DNA of 64,000 nucleotides from Loripinus fragilis (taxonomy: Eukaryota; Mollusca; Bivalvia; Lucinida; Lucinidae): contig OZ026526.1 in assembly GCA_964019695.1 (NCBI GenBank), positions 10,311,254 through 10,375,253 of the forward strand, given 5' to 3'. The stretch's first letter is position 1; each line of letters starts with the position of its first letter. The notes beneath the pieces were generated by a model. That model was not told the DNA's origin. It made no database searches and saw only the letters and a program-made list of their open reading frames with translations. Below, piece by piece: positions 1-12,336 of the stretch. The position numbers were made by a program, and so were the translations under genes.

Positions 1-315
1 AAGTGATACATTTAAAAGTTGTTAATTTTACTAATTTCGATTTTTGCGTTTTTAAAGTCCTTCAGTGTATGTCATTGTGATCTACAGAATAAATAAAACT
101 ATTGATTTTATTAAGTTTGAAATGTTGTTTTTCGTATCCTGAAAAATCAATACTTAACTTAAGTCGTCCTTAACTTTAAGGAGGCATTGTAATTTTGGGC
201 CCTGGACTACACATTGATAAGAGATACTAGTCGTCCTTGGCTAAAACCTTTCCTGAACGTGTTACAGTCTTAAAGCAATCTTGCTACGTTATTGTATCTT
301 GGCAAATATCTAAAA

Positions 316-388
316 GCGGACCACCATCGGCCCGCCAGCAAAACGATATTTAAATGCCGTTTCACTGGTGGGCTGATGGTGGTCCGAT
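316..388. mobile_element. MITE-E copy 1
   Basis: A 73-base foldback: GCGGACCACCATCGGCCCGC pairs with GGGCTGATGGTGGTCCG reversed. Confidence 0.55.
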
Positions 389-919
389 TCTCTAACTGGC
401 TGGAACCTGTCTCATGTCACAGTATACCGTGTCATTCAATTTTGTTTTACTCTTGCTTACTAGTGTCGTCTGGAACAGTTGGGAGCCTGTTACGGCAAAT
501 TTCCAAGCCTGGTCTGTTCAGTTTGTAATTTTGAATAAGAAAGCAATTTAAAAATAATATTTGGTCTTTTGAATGGGTCAAACAACCTGATCATGCTTGA
601 AGTAACGCACCACTTTCATACACCACAAAAGACTGCTCATGGAGCGTGTCTGTTTCCTGAAAAAAATGAATAAAGCAATTATGTCTGGTATAAGAAAATT
701 TATTGATTGACTCCATAAGTAATGAATCATTGATGCCGGTGTCAAAGAGATATATGTGTCATAGCAGATAGTGCTGAACGAAAATAACTTGCAGGCTGTT
801 TTCCACGTATAGACAACCAGGGTATCATCTATCCAAAAATGTAGCTTGTGGGCTAGTTCGGGATGTGGGAAGTGCAGCAATCCTGATTATCAATAGAGTC
901 GGTCGACCGTGATTCTTGG
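389..919. other. No feature recognised
   Basis: AT-rich sequence with only short chance frames. The same holds for 1-315, 1962-2204 and 2611-3040. Confidence 0.5.
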
Positions 920-1101
920 AAACACTAAGTATGAAAAGCAAGTGAGCATGACTAGGAAATGCCACAATCACAGACAAACCCACGGTACCGCGAGGAAGAG
1001 GCACGGAGACACAGACAGCCACAGCACAATTAAAGTAAAGCAACCAGTTCTCTTTTCCTCAGCAAGATGATCGCTAAACAAGAAAGAACTTAACAAAACA
1101 A

Positions 1102-1103
<2 letters not shown>

Positions 1104-1181
<78 letters not shown>
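1104..1181. repeat. (AC)39 microsatellite
   Basis: Uninterrupted AC dinucleotides over 78 bases. The poly-Cys-Val frame read from the other strand is an artefact of it. Confidence 0.97.
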
Positions 1182-1183
<2 letters not shown>

Positions 1184-1724
1184 GGAGCAACAATTAACAT
1201 CAAGGCAATGAAAAAAAACAACTACTGAAATCTCGTTTAAGCGCATCGGTAACTTGACATCAAAAAGTCACATTTTGTGACTCTTTGGTGTCTTTCATGG
1301 GCGCCTTCGGAAATATAGTATGGACACAACGTCACTCGCTGGCAGATAACAACTTGTGATAGCACGTTTTACAAAAAAAAGTTGCCTTTAACTGTCGGTA
1401 TTTTGCAGACATTTCATGCTTTATGAATCACTGACATAATTTTATTGAAGTATTGATGGGAGCAATAATTAACATAAAGGCAATGAAAAAACAGCTACTG
1501 AAATCTCGTTTAAGCGCATCGGTAACTTGGCATCATAAAGTCACATTTTTGGTGTCTTTCGGGAAAATATAGTATGGACACAACATCACTCGCTGGCAGA
1601 TAACAACTTGTGATAGCACGTTTTTCACAAAGAAATGTTCCATCTAGAGCTGCCTTTAACTGTCGGTATTTTGCAGACATTTCATGCATTATGAATCACT
1701 GACATAATTTTATTGAATTATTGA
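1182..1724 (+). repeat. Tandem duplication of about 270 bases
   Basis: 1182-1456 and 1457-1724 are about 88-90% alike by eye, each starting TGGGAGCAA and ending in TTATTGAA-TATTGA. The second copy has an insertion (TTCCATCTAGAGC) and a deletion near GTGACTC. The first copy abuts the AC microsatellite. Confidence 0.85.
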
Positions 1725-1901
1725 CGTGGTGCTTGTCTATATTATAACATCCGCACCACAGAAAAGCGTCATTTTCGCATTATGGTTTCCGAATAAGCGC
1801 AACCAGTGTTACGTCACTGGGTCAGAGTTTTCATTGGCCGTTCATGGAACAACTGTAATGGGTAGTTTACAATATGTCTTGCAGACTGGACTTGTGGGTA
1901 T

Positions 1902-1961
1902 CTTCATTAAAGGTCCAGATCAGACTGCGCAAGCGCAGTCTGGTCTGGACCTTTATTGAAG
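1902..1961. repeat. GATCAG-core hairpin
   Basis: A 60-base near-perfect palindrome: CTTCATTAAAGGTCCAGATC pairs with GGTCTGGACCTTTATTGAAG around CTGCGCAAGCGCAG. Confidence 0.65.
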
Positions 1962-2204
1962 ATCTGTAGATGGATTCTCTTTTTTCAAAATCATTACTGA
2001 TGAATTATTGATATTTCACCGTCTTTGGAAATTAGAACTGCTTTAGAATGTCAGGGTTTAGAACGCCAAGCTTTAGACCAATTAAGTTCTATTCATAGAA
2101 TGCGTCTAAGTATCGATGTAGTTTTCAAGCATTCTGGGAATAAAACTAACATCTTATTCAAATATGTACATGTATATACATTAGGTTTTTTTTAGTTTTT
2201 TTTT

Positions 2205-2610
2205 TGTCCTTTCTAAGGAGATGGTTCTGTTGTTGTTGATTATTGTTGCTTCCGATGTTTGTGGGAGTTTCGTATTTGGCCCTTGTTTTGAAATGCAGTA
2301 CTTAGAGTCCTTTCAGAAATTCTAGTTTTCTCGCTGATAAAAAGAGAGTTAGTTGCAAGACTGGTCTACCTTTAATAGCTTGTCAGCATCCCTTTAATTG
2401 ATTATCGAAACGGAAGTAGAGCTTTATGAACGAGGGGAACCAATCTAAGTTAGTGACTTCATTTTAATTATGTTTCTGCTATTGTGTGGCTGTTAGTGTT
2501 TTGTGTCTCTTCCTCGCGGTGTCGTGGGTAGACCATCAGAATATGATTGTGGCATTTCCAGATCATACTCACCACTCACTTACATTATGAAATAAGTATG
2601 TGGTATTGTT
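2205..2610 (+). mobile_element. Interspersed repeat R1, partial copy
   Basis: Plus-strand relative of the R1 copies: GGTTCTGTTGTTGTTGA, GTGGGAGT, CTCTTCCTCGCGGTG and GATTGTGGCATTTCCAGAT. It includes a 34-residue frame starting MVLLLLIIV, which is part of the repeat and not called as a gene. Confidence 0.4.
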
Positions 2611-3040
2611 TTAGGATATAGCTGCTATCAGAATAAAAGAAATAGTAAGAGAAGTACGTAATAAAATACTAATATTCATTGAACTGGCCAATTAAGGGAT
2701 ATTTGATGATCTGAACTGACTAATACATCTCAAGTTATCAGTGTTATCAATAAATAGCAAACAGGCAGTCTGATCTAGGAGCAGTCGGATCTGGCACTGT
2801 TTTTTCGCACACGGCTTCCTGTCTGAGTATGGCTTTTCCTGACATGGTTCTGGCAGTCCGTAATTAAAGGAGACAAAAACTAAAAATAAGGACTTATATA
2901 TGTAAAATGAATGATGAACTTTAAAGAAAAGGACTCACGAAATAAAGATAAACGATATCTTATCATTAAAACTATTGTGAAAAACGCTTGAAGAAAATCA
3001 TATTTTAAACAAAATGCGAGCACGATACAAGAAAATAATT

Positions 3041-3279
3041 TGAGCCGTGACATGAGATTTCCAACAATGTGGTATGTGCTACCAGCAAAGCCTCAGAGCA
3101 GCCTGCGCATATGCGCAGTCTGATCAGAGCCTTTGCTAGTCGCTTGCATATTTTATGAGCGTTGAGCTACCGACTGAACAACATTTGGAGATACTAAGCT
3201 TAAAAGGAGGTTGCACAAGCTCGTCTGAGTCTACACTTGTCGAAATGCCACATTGTTGGAAATCACATGTAGCGGCTCA
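3041..3279 (+). mobile_element. MITE-B copy 1
   Basis: About 240 bases with inverted ends (GAGCCGTGACATGAGATTTC and ATCACATGTAGCGGCTC), an internal GATCAG/TGCGCA hairpin (3095-3140) and the block AGCTTAAAAGGAGG. Confidence 0.7.
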
Positions 3280-3352
3280 AATGAAAGAAAAAGATTTGAG
3301 AAAAGTATTTACTGATAATAGAAACCAAGACCCCGCCAACAATACCCACATG

Positions 3353-3581
3353 TACTGTCCTGCCAGCCAAGAGTGACAGTGACGTCATGTTTTGTTTACA
3401 AATTTATCATGGACTTAGAATCGATAGATCACGTGTGTATTAATTCTATCCGCAGGATAGAATTAATACACAAGTGATCTTTCGATTCGCATTAGCTCAA
3501 GTGAAGTGTACAAGTTAATGTTTACTTAACATTTTTAAACAAAACACGACGTCACTGTCACTCTTGGCTGGCAGGACAGTA
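3353..3581. mobile_element. MITE-A copy 1
   Basis: A 229-base foldback element. Its ends start TACTGTCCTGCCAGCCAAGA and match the other end reversed over about 46 bases with one mismatch. A central hairpin (TAATTCTATCC/GGATAGAATTA) is also present. TA at both borders suggests a Tc1/mariner-type target site. Confidence 0.75.
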
Positions 3582-4086
3582 GCAACGAGTCTTTACTAGC
3601 CACCCACCCACCATGTTCAATTTCTAACAAACACCAATTTGACATCTTAATTGGTACAAAGAAAGACCTTTGTCCTCAGGAGTTTTTCATTAACTTAAGG
3701 ATGAATTAAGAAAGACTTAAATTTCTTTAAACTGATTGAATACTTTATCAATATTGACACCGCTTGTACAAGGCGAGAATAAAAGCAACAATAAAAAGCA
3801 CAATATGTCGCAGGATTAAAAACACATTTTAGCTGCGTCAAAGTAAATCAAATGGGTGCAATACATTCAGATCGGACTGTCCAGCATCTGGTTTTACCGA
3901 GCGTCTCAGATCCAATGCTCAAGTATCTGGCCTTACCACACGATACAGCTCCGATTCTACAGAATCTGGTTTTTAAGGGTCTCAGATCTGACTGTCCAGC
4001 ACATTGTCTGATCAAAGGTTGCAGCTAGCTGAAAGTTCATCTTGTCTTGCCAAGGGTCTCATATCTATCTGCCCGGCACCTTCTCT

Positions 4087-4390
4087 GATCAAAGGTTTCA
4101 GGTCTTATTTTCTAGTATCACGTCGTTGTCTGACTGTCCAGCACCTTCTTGGTCAAAGGTTTCAGGTCTTATTTTCCAGTATCACGTCGTTGTCTGACTG
4201 TCCAGCACCTTCTTGGTCAAAGGTTTCAGGTCTTATTTTCCAGTATCACGTCGTTGTCTGACTGTCCAGCACCTTCTTGGTCAAAGGTTTCAGGTCTTAT
4301 TTTCCAGTATCATGTCGTTGTCTGACTGTCCAGCACCTTCTTGGTCAAAGGTTTCAGGTCTTATTTTCCAGTATCATGTCGTTGTCCAGT
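4087..4390 (+). repeat. 64-bp minisatellite
   Basis: Nearly five copies of a 64-base unit beginning GGTCAAAGGTTTCAGGTCTT and ending CTGACTGTCCAGCACCTTCTT, less one base at each repeat start. The last three differ at only one or two sites. More diverged units reach back to about 3870. Confidence 0.93.
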
Positions 4391-4875
4391 ATCTTGCTGT
4401 TCCAAAGCCAGCTGAGAGTTAAGGATTTCAGATCCTATACCGTCGTGCAACTTGTCGTTGTTGTCTTATCACGGCTTATACCTTTGGTTTCCTCTTTAAT
4501 TGGGTGACGCCGATTGGTCATGATGACTGATATAAGCATTTCATGAGTGAGCCTGATGATTGTCCTTTGCCGCTGCTGTTAGAGTGTGTTGGAGGAGGGG
4601 TTTGTTTTCAGTTCTCTTTTTGCAAAATAGTTCTTGCGTCTTTTCTAGTTTGGTTTAAACAGATTTAATTTTTCTGTTTCAAGTAACATGCAAAACAAAC
4701 AATTAATGGGAATGGAATGATACTTAGAGCTTCATAGGATTGGAATAAACGCTTATGGCATAATAAAGCCTTTCTTATTTCCATCAGTCCTAAAATGGTA
4801 AAAACATAGGTTGTGGGAAATCGTCAGAAGTGTCTTAAGAGTATCCACAACCTATGTTTTGAGTAGATATTAAAC

Positions 4876-5070
4876 TACAGTAAAACCTGTGTAAAACTGC
4901 CACTCAAAAATAGACAAAACAAAGATCTTTATGACAAATGGTAGCTAATGAAGGTCGAAAGTATTGCAGAATGCTCCATTCTGCAATACTTTTGATCTGC
5001 ATTAAGCAGAAATTGGTCTTGAAAACCATTTTGTCTTTTTGAGTGTCCGTTTTACACAGGTTTTACTGTA
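4876..5070. mobile_element. MITE-D copy 1
   Basis: Ends ACAGTAAAACCTGTGTAAAA and its reversal TTTTACACAGGTTTTACTGT. The internal hairpin GTATTGCAGAATGC/GCATTCTGCAATAC is typical of the family. Confidence 0.7.
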
Positions 5071-5135
5071 CTTGTTCACAGCTGATTTTTAAACTGCTGT
5101 GTGTCGTCTGCTGATCATTTTAAAGCGTCTCTGCA

Positions 5136-5213
5136 GCAGACAGTTTAGACCCAGATCGGATCACCCAACTGCTCCTCTATGAGCAGCCCGATATGGGTCC
5201 AAACTGTTTGCCT
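5136..5213. repeat. GATCAG-type hairpin
   Basis: CAGACAGTTTAGACCCAGAT pairs with ATATGGGTCCAAACTGTTTG, with an inner GAGCAGTTGG/CCAACTGCTC-like stem. Confidence 0.5.
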
Positions 5214-5697
5214 GTATGCCGGAAATAGTCATTGACGTAGTAGACGACTTTCAGATGCATGCTTTTCGCAGTGCTCAGGTGAAGGGTATAGCTGTTTAAC
5301 CAAATGCGAACGGAGGGTAACTCATATTGCCCCCTTTTCTCTTAATCTGGCTCGACTCTGATGAGGCTTCAGCGAAGACCAGCGGCGGGCCTATGATAAT
5401 AAGACGGTAGCTTGTTCGACTAAAGCCGGATTAGACTATAATGACGCTTTGTATAGTTTTAATTAGCTCCATGTGCCATGTAATTAAGTTTGTTGCTAAG
5501 CGCTGGTGACGTTTGACCATCGAGTTAAAAATAGCTTGAACGATTGAAATTGACACCTAGATCAGGCTTAAATAAGGACAGTCTGACCCAAGAGTCTAGC
5601 ATTAAAATAGAGACTTGCTGCCAGTTTAACAATGTGTCAATGCAACTTTATTGAGCTATAAGGCGGAAACAATCATGCCAGATCAATGCGAATGCTA

Positions 5698-5902
5698 TAC
5701 AGTAAAACCTGTCTAAAGCGGCCGATCAAAATAGAGAAAACAGAGGTCTTAAAGACAAATGGTAGCTTAATGAAGGTCGAAAGCATTGCAGAATGCTCTC
5801 TTGGAACATTCTGCAATACTTTGGACCTGCATTAAGCGATAATCGGTCTTGAAAACCAATTTTTGGTCTTCTTTTAAGTGGCCGCAAGACGGATTTTACT
5901 GT
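5698..5902. mobile_element. MITE-D copy 2
   Basis: Same ends (ACAGTAAAACCTGTCTAAAG) and internal GCATTGCAGAATGC hairpin, 0.6 kb after copy 1 in the same direction. Confidence 0.7.
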
Positions 5903-6113
5903 ATATCAGAAATAGAACAATCCACCGTGAATGACTTTGTCTATTCCTAGCTATCAAGAGCAAATAATTGCTAAAAGGGGGAGGGGAGGGTGGAGAAAAA
6001 AGGAGCTCAGCTCCTTGTGTTTTTGTTTTGATTGTGTTTGTTTCAGCACACATCAGATTATGATAGGCGTCCGTCTGTCCGTCCGAGCCCACTAGCAATT
6101 ATATGAAACGATA

Positions 6114-6270
6114 GACTGGCTCCAGTCCTTTCAATGTGTCATATCATATACTTGTAGCTAGTCTAACTCTGATGACTCTGTTTTAAAACAGAGCCATCAG
6201 AGTTAGACTAGCTACACGTAGATGATATGACACATTGATGAAAAATGGTTTTAAGGACTGGAGCAAGTCT
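6114..6270. repeat. Long hairpin
   Basis: Arms of about 75 bases: GACTGGCTCCAGTCCTTTCA, TGTGTCATATCATATACTTG and GCTAGTCTAACTCTGATGAC pair with their reversals around TTTTAAAA. Some 8-15 unpaired bases sit near the base. Confidence 0.7.
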
Positions 6271-6613
6271 AATATAATACTCTTTGAGAACCTGATTGTC
6301 GTACAACTGCAGTTTTATTTAAAGTACATGAAGGAATGACTAATTTCATACATCATAAACCATTACTTGAGTATTTCGCTACCCTTTGATATTCAATAAC
6401 TTGCTATGAGAACAATTTTCATGTCATCATAAATGGTTAACTTCGACATTTATGCATAATTTCATGCCCTAATTTGCATTTTCAGCATGTAGCTTAATGT
6501 CGTTCCGTTGTGCCTATCTTGAACTATTACACTGCAGAACTGTAGTAAAATACTTAATTATGTCATTTATTGGTGGCCAGTTTGGATTTTATCACCGGAA
6601 ATCCACTGATATT

Positions 6614-7090
6614 GATGGTCTAAAAAAGTAAGGAAGAGTGCAAAGATCAGGAACCAATAAAATGATCCGGGACACAACACAGGAAAGTGGCAAACACACA
6701 AGAAAACATCACAAACAAGAGAGTCAAGAGGTTAGCCCTTTCCCAGCAGCTGACCACGAGGCTGCAATGAACAGGCAAGACAGCATGACAGACACGAAAC
6801 ATAAACCACAAAAGAAGTACCGCTAATTGTTTCTCAATAAGATATGATGAAAGTCTTACACCTTTTACATGAATTATCAGAAAAATCACCTTTTGGTGGC
6901 CATGTTGGACGCCATCTTGAATTTCAATATGAAGAATCATGTTCCAGACTTTGCGCTCAGGCTAAACACTTTGGCCATGAGTCATTTTCAACATTAAGCT
7001 GTCAAAGTAAGTAGGCAGGCAAAGATCAGGAATCGATACGATAAAGTACCACACCTGACGCAGGACACCACATGGGAAAGTGTCAAATCA
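6614..7090 (-). mobile_element. Retroelement tail copies, minus strand
   Basis: 6614-6835 reversed carries CTGGGAAAGGGCTAACCTCT and GCCTTGTCTGTTCATTGCAG-like blocks. 7000-7090 repeats the end block (GCAAAGATCAGGAATCGATA). The small frames in it are by-products of the repeat. Confidence 0.45.
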
Positions 7091-7423
7091 TTTCAGTGGA
7101 GGGGTGGAACGAAAGAAAAAAGTTTGCCCCATATATTATTTCTGTTGCCAGCTTCAAGGCAACAGGTTCTTAACTCCAAGCCCTATGAATCATCTTTCCT
7201 CGACATTTTAATATATTCAACTTTCTCCGGATAAAACCTCTTGTATTTCTGGAAGCGATCTTTCACTTGCGTTGTTGGCATCGACCAGGACTAATGAAGT
7301 GTACAAGATCTATGTTATCAATGGGGAAACTGACAAGCAGCACAAAAACTCTGATCCTTTATAGATGCCATGCTTGATATGATCAGTTTCTTCAAAAATT
7401 GGGTCTTATTGCTTACTCGGGCA

Positions 7424-7484
7424 ACGCTGGTCCAGACCAGCCTGCGCATATGCGCAGGCTGATCTGGACCTGCTTTGTCCGCAT
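7424..7484. repeat. GATCAG-core hairpin
   Basis: GGTCCAGACCAGCCTGCGCA pairs with TGCGCAGGCTGATCTGGACC. Confidence 0.65.
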
Positions 7485-8335
7485 TTTGGAATAAATAAGC
7501 ATGATAAATAAATGTACATGTTACGTGTACCAAAGTTGTACATACTGTTTTTACGTGTAGGATATGTAACCAGCGTTGATTGGTCGCAAAGTTGGTCCTT
7601 TCTTTTTGTATGACGTCAATTTATGCAATATTCATATAATCCATGATTAGGATGTCGTTGAATATTTTCTGTGCTAATTTGAGGGTAATATGATATAAAT
7701 GATACATCAAACGAACGCTGCCTTTTGAACGGTAGTGGAAAATTATATCTGAGACATGCGCTGTCTTTTGGAAATAAAAGATTTGTTGGTATTGATAAGG
7801 ATCCCGTCGATCCACGTAAGGAGTAAGATTTATTTTTTGACTTTTCCCTGGTTACAACGTTTATCTTATTAGCGGACCCATCAGCTCTTATATACATCAT
7901 GAAAACTAGATCTCTCAAACACAAGGCTTTAGTAGAACACGGGTATATTTGGGTAACCGTCATAGATTAAAATATAAACATATTTGTATGTTTTGAGACA
8001 GCAATACATACGGATTATGATTTCAATGCCGATTTCTGCTAGAAATACTTTTACATGTATCTTGAATTGCCATTAAACATTAAGGGAGAGAAAACATTAT
8101 TCTGAGATAAACAGTACGTGAGCCCAGCCCTCTGGGGAGCCTCCAGACGCTTGAGATTCATACATCCACAAGTTTCTGTTTCCACCCTAGCCTGGACCCG
8201 GGGCCTGGATCCTTGAAAACTGGGCCCTACTCACTTGAGACTTTGGACAAAGAATGCGCAAATTCTAAAGGGAAAGAAACTCGTGCTAGTTGTAGCATAA
8301 ATATTGCTAAAGATTATGAGATAAGTTCCTACGAG

Positions 8336-8402
8336 GTCAGACCGACAAAAAAGACCCAGGCAAGACTGTGCATCTGCACAGTCTGATCTGGGCATTCGTT
8401 TT
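8336..8402. repeat. GATCAG-core hairpin
   Basis: CCCAGGCAAGACTGTGCA pairs with TGCACAGTCTGATCTGGG. Confidence 0.55.
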
Positions 8403-8819
8403 CAGTCAGCCAAAATAGCAGAGTTAAGGCATACAGTTTCTTAACAAAATTAAGCGAGCAGGTTGAACTTATGCTTTGATTAAACGAACCGTTGCCCAAA
8501 GGTGCCTTTTTATCGTGAGACCTGGCCACAGAAGCGCATGTGCGTGACATGTTTTAGTTTTGATGGGCTATAGGGAAGCCACGGAATCTCATGACAGGAG
8601 TATATCAATTAATCTTCTATAAGGTCATAAAGCTAATAGCTCGAATAAAGCATGAACATTTTATAGACATCTTGGATAAAATGGTTGGCCTATGCCATGG
8701 CTATCTGAGGGTTATCCGTTTTATACGTGCATTAATAGACCGCATGATTTATTTTTATTGGAGTTGGTATCTGATAGCAAGATTTATTGAATCGTAGGGT
8801 CACTTGGTTTAGAAGACTT

Positions 8820-8971
8820 TGATTCTTCATCCGGACACCTCCCCTAAAAAATCACAAAAATATAGGGTGTATATGCAATACTGGTCCGGCTCCCCTGAAA
8901 AATTACAAAGCTGCAAAGCCAGCATTCAATGTTTGGCCACCCCTCTCACAAAACTTTCTGCATCTGCGCAT
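8820..8971 (+). repeat. Interspersed repeat R3, copy 1
   Basis: Shares AATCACAAAAATATAGGGT, GCAATACTGGTCCGG, CCCCTGAAAAATTACAAA and ACAAAACTTTCTGCATCTGC with 24004-24242. Confidence 0.45.
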
Positions 8972-9478
8972 GACATATATACTAATATGCAAGGTACTGC
9001 ATGGTTTGGAATTTCGATCATTCTAAAATTATGAACACCTACAATGAATTTTCTCAAAAATAATTTCTACGCACATACAACCCTACACAGCGTTCTTTAA
9101 CATGAATCACTGTTAATTGAACTTTTGTTCTTCGTTTTCAATACTATTATGTTTTAAACTTAAGTGCTATGTTATACGAGATTTACTGACTAAAAGCACT
9201 TTTAATTTTAGAGTGTCCATATCAGGTTTTTGAATAGCTTTACTATCGCTTCCAGTTTAATACAATGTCACAGAAACATTAATTTGATACACTAGCCTAT
9301 TTTGCGTAACAAATCAATTTTCAACTAAAATGCCAATTTCAAAGATGACATTGTTAAAGAATAAAAATCAATTAACTCTTTGCATGCTGGTTAATTTCTC
9401 ATGCTTTTCGGAGTCTGCATTTTTTTTTCAAAATCAACTTTTTCACAAAAAAGTCTTTCTGGAATACAATCAGAGTGT

Positions 9479-9547
9479 CAAACAGCTTTGGAACCAGATC
9501 AGGCCCGACGCATTGTCGGGCCTGATCTGGGTCCAAACTGTTTGCAA
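9479..9547. repeat. GATCAG-core hairpin
   Basis: CAAACAGCTTTGGAACCAGA and CAGATCAGGCCCGAC pair with GTCGGGCCTGATCTGGGTCC and AAACTGTTTG. Confidence 0.65.
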
Positions 9548-10190
9548 AGGTTATCAGCAGAATACACTAGCAGGCAAAGGCTTTAACTGTCATGAAATTT
9601 TAATCCGGTTCTAATTTTGTTTCCACTGGCCTGGAATTCTCCATAGAATTGTTAGAATACTAAATATTGATATACGACATGTAACCTATAATCGACATAG
9701 CTACAGAACTGTTTAACCGACCATGCTATTACCTTAATTATTTATGTGTTTCGTCCAAGTAAACAATTTCTGTGGTGTCGGGAGGTTTCCCCGTTTCCTG
9801 GGTTGAACCTGTACTATATTAGTCAAAACCATTGCTTCTCAGAAAAAATATTAATACTAATTTTGCTCACTCATACATGTATGTTTGATGGCTAAAAGCA
9901 TTGTATTGTTTAATGCCAATAAAACACATTGTATTGTATTATTATTGTATATCCTGTTATTACTTATCCACAGTAGATTTGCTATGGTACTCTTAAGAAC
10001 CACATCGCTGCCTGAGCCGGTTCTTTTGAGTACCCCGGCACAACATATGATTTTGTATAACGACAAGCAAAGTCTTTCACAAAACACCCTGGACTGTAGG
10101 TCTGAAATAGACACAGCGCATCGTTATAACCATTGCATAAATTCTGAGAATTTTAACCCATATATGCCTAGCGTCCTTTTTGGGACATCG

Positions 10191-10261
10191 GCAAACAGTG
10201 CAAAACCAGATCAGACGCCGCAAAACGCGGCATCTGATCAGGTTCTCCACTGTTTGCTTAC
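10191..10261. repeat. GATCAG-core hairpin
   Basis: GCAAACAGTGCAAAACCAGA and TCAGACGCCGC pair with GCGGCATCTGATCAGG and CCACTGTTTGC. Confidence 0.6.
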
Positions 10262-11063
10262 AGAAGTTTCTTTTAAAATTTGAATAAAAATATAAAAAAA
10301 TAACACCCACCAACCCTTAAAACGGAAATGGATTCGTCCAATTGAGAAGATTGGGAAATTCAATTCGGCTTAAATGGGTTAAAGAAATTATCTCATAGAC
10401 CAAGTATGTCAAGTTCCAGACATTCATTCCATCAGAAATGACAAAAGCTTGATGTAGTCTGCCATGGATCGACGCAAAAATAAAACACCTTCTAAGACTG
10501 ATCTAAAGACTCATTGCAGATGAAGGGGTGGTTATTGTGCAATACGATGACAGTTACTGTCAACTGTGACAAGATTTACGATTGAATGGTATTGACTGGA
10601 ATTGCTTCATTAATTTTGATTATAATAGTAAAATAATATAAGACATAAATAAAAGACTTTTTCAATAATAAAAATATTAATAAGTATATGAAATATTTTA
10701 TTTAGCATTTCGTTGAGTTGACGACAACCAAAGGCCATAAAACTTGACTTTTTGATATTGTTTTATAACATGATTTAAAAGTGAAATTGATACATGCATT
10801 TTACGATAAACTTTTATTATTCATTGCATGGTTTGTAGTCGACATAGTATGCATCTGAATATGTTAAACATTAGATCTTCCATGATATATCATCAGGGGC
10901 GTAGCTTGCCGTAGATTCAGTGTACGCAAAGGTGCCAAAAAAAATCAAAAAGGGAGCATTTAAAAATAGCGTAGGCCCAAAACGCGCAAAATGCGGCGTC
11001 TCATCAGGTTTTCGCTATTTGCCATGTTAAGCTCATTCTTGGTAAGGGTCTACTATATTAAAT

Positions 11064-11295
11064 GAGCTAGTGCATGAGATTTCCAACAATATGGTATGTG
11101 CGACCAGCAAAGCCTCAGATCAGCCTGCGCATTCGCGCAGTCTGATCAGAATCTTTGCTTGTCGCTCGAATATCCTATGAGTGTTTAGCTACTGACTGAG
11201 CACCATTTGAGATTTCTAAGCCTAAAAGGAGACTGCACAGACTCGTATGAGTCTACACTTGTCAAAATGCTACATTGTTGGAAATCAAATGGTAT
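11064..11295 (+). mobile_element. MITE-B copy 2
   Basis: Same order as copy 1: GCATGAGATTTCCAACAAT, the GATCAG/TGCGCA hairpin, CTAAAAGGAGACTGCACAG. The right end is damaged (GAAATCAAATGG). Confidence 0.65.
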
Positions 11296-11758
11296 ATGAA
11301 TCAGGATAGGACCTTTTTCACCTCGTATAAGGGTGCGAAACCCTAAAGGGGGTCATAAAGCCTATAAACCCCTACCAAAATTGGAATTTGACACATTAGA
11401 ATTGCTTTTCCACACACTTTTTGTAATATTTTGGTTCAAATGTGTTAGCAAATGCGTTTTTGCGTATATGGTAGCTACGCCAATGTAGCACTCGTATAGT
11501 AGCAAATTCTTAGCCGAAAAAATCCTCTTGTTAATGAGGACCATATCAATTGATCTCATGCATTATTCACTTGTTTGTCTGACGAAAACCTTTTTTAATA
11601 TCGCTTGGAACAGAATCAATTTAACCGTTTTCGTGAAGATTCTGATATTTTTTCCATTAACGAAAGTAATCTCCTTAATGGTACAAAGGCATTTTCAAGG
11701 TCAAGCGACTGATTCTCTTAGTGCACTCAAAATTCGATCTATGGATCCTTTAATATCT

Positions 11759-11996
11759 GAGCCAGTGCGTGAGATTTCCAACAATTTGGTATGTGCGACC
11801 AGCAAAGCCTCAGATCACCCTGCGCATACGCGCAGTCTGATCAGAGCCTTTGCTTGTCGCTTGATTATTCTATGAGTGTTAAGCTACTGACCAAACATCA
11901 TTTAGAGGTTCTAAGCTTAAAAGGAGGCTGCACAGGCTCGTCTGAGTCTACACTTGTCAAAATTTCAAATTGTTGGAAATCTCATGCCGCGGCTCA
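11759..11996 (+). mobile_element. MITE-B copy 3
   Basis: Full-length copy with GTGAGATTTCCAACAATTTG at the left and AATCTCATGCCGCGGCTC at the right. It lies 460 bases after copy 2. The 115-codon frame crossing it is not a gene. Confidence 0.7.
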
Positions 11997-12336
11997 TTAT
12001 TCTTCTAAAACTGACAGTTAGAACATTTTGCATGCTTTTATGGTAGTTCGTTATTAACAATTTAAATGCTTTCATGTTCGCCTTATCAATTCCATGCAGA
12101 TGCCTTTCGAAGCCTTTGTCATGTCCAAGGCGTGAACAAAACAAAAACACTTGAGTATGAATAGGTAGGGCTCAAACTAGCCTGCTCAGCTACAGAGACT
12201 AGCTAATAAAAAGGCCTGAAATTGTGCATGTACTGGATAAGGAAATTACACATTTCTAACAACGAATTGCAAAGGCGCTGATAAGAAAGCGTGTATGTGC
12301 AGGCTTGTCTGTGTGTCTGTTGCAATTCAGCAAAAA

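Noticed and set aside
968..1246. 92-codon minus-strand frame with a long Cys-Val run
   Set aside because: The run is the AC microsatellite read as codons; the rest is repeat R1.
2221..2325. Plus-strand frame starting MVLLLLIIVAS, like a secreted peptide
   Set aside because: It lies in repeat R1, whose other copies (34330, 40790) carry the same GTTCTGTTGTTG / GTGGGAGT words in unrelated frames.
4004..4507. Three overlapping frames of 69-85 codons
   Set aside because: Produced by the 64-bp minisatellite, whose period is not a multiple of three.
7616..7963. 115-codon minus-strand frame
   Set aside because: Long for this AT content, but no domain, no splice context, and a second overlapping frame of similar length. 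I cannot support it as a gene.
9888..9986. Possible signal-peptide exon MAKSIVLF... with a VLLLYILLLL core for the Ig gene
   Set aside because: The phase could fit, but the donor (CACA/GTAGAT) is poor and the hydrophobicity follows from ATT/GTA/TTA-rich sequence.
11528..11875. 115-codon plus-strand frame
   Set aside because: More than a third of it is MITE-B copy 3, with no recognisable domain.
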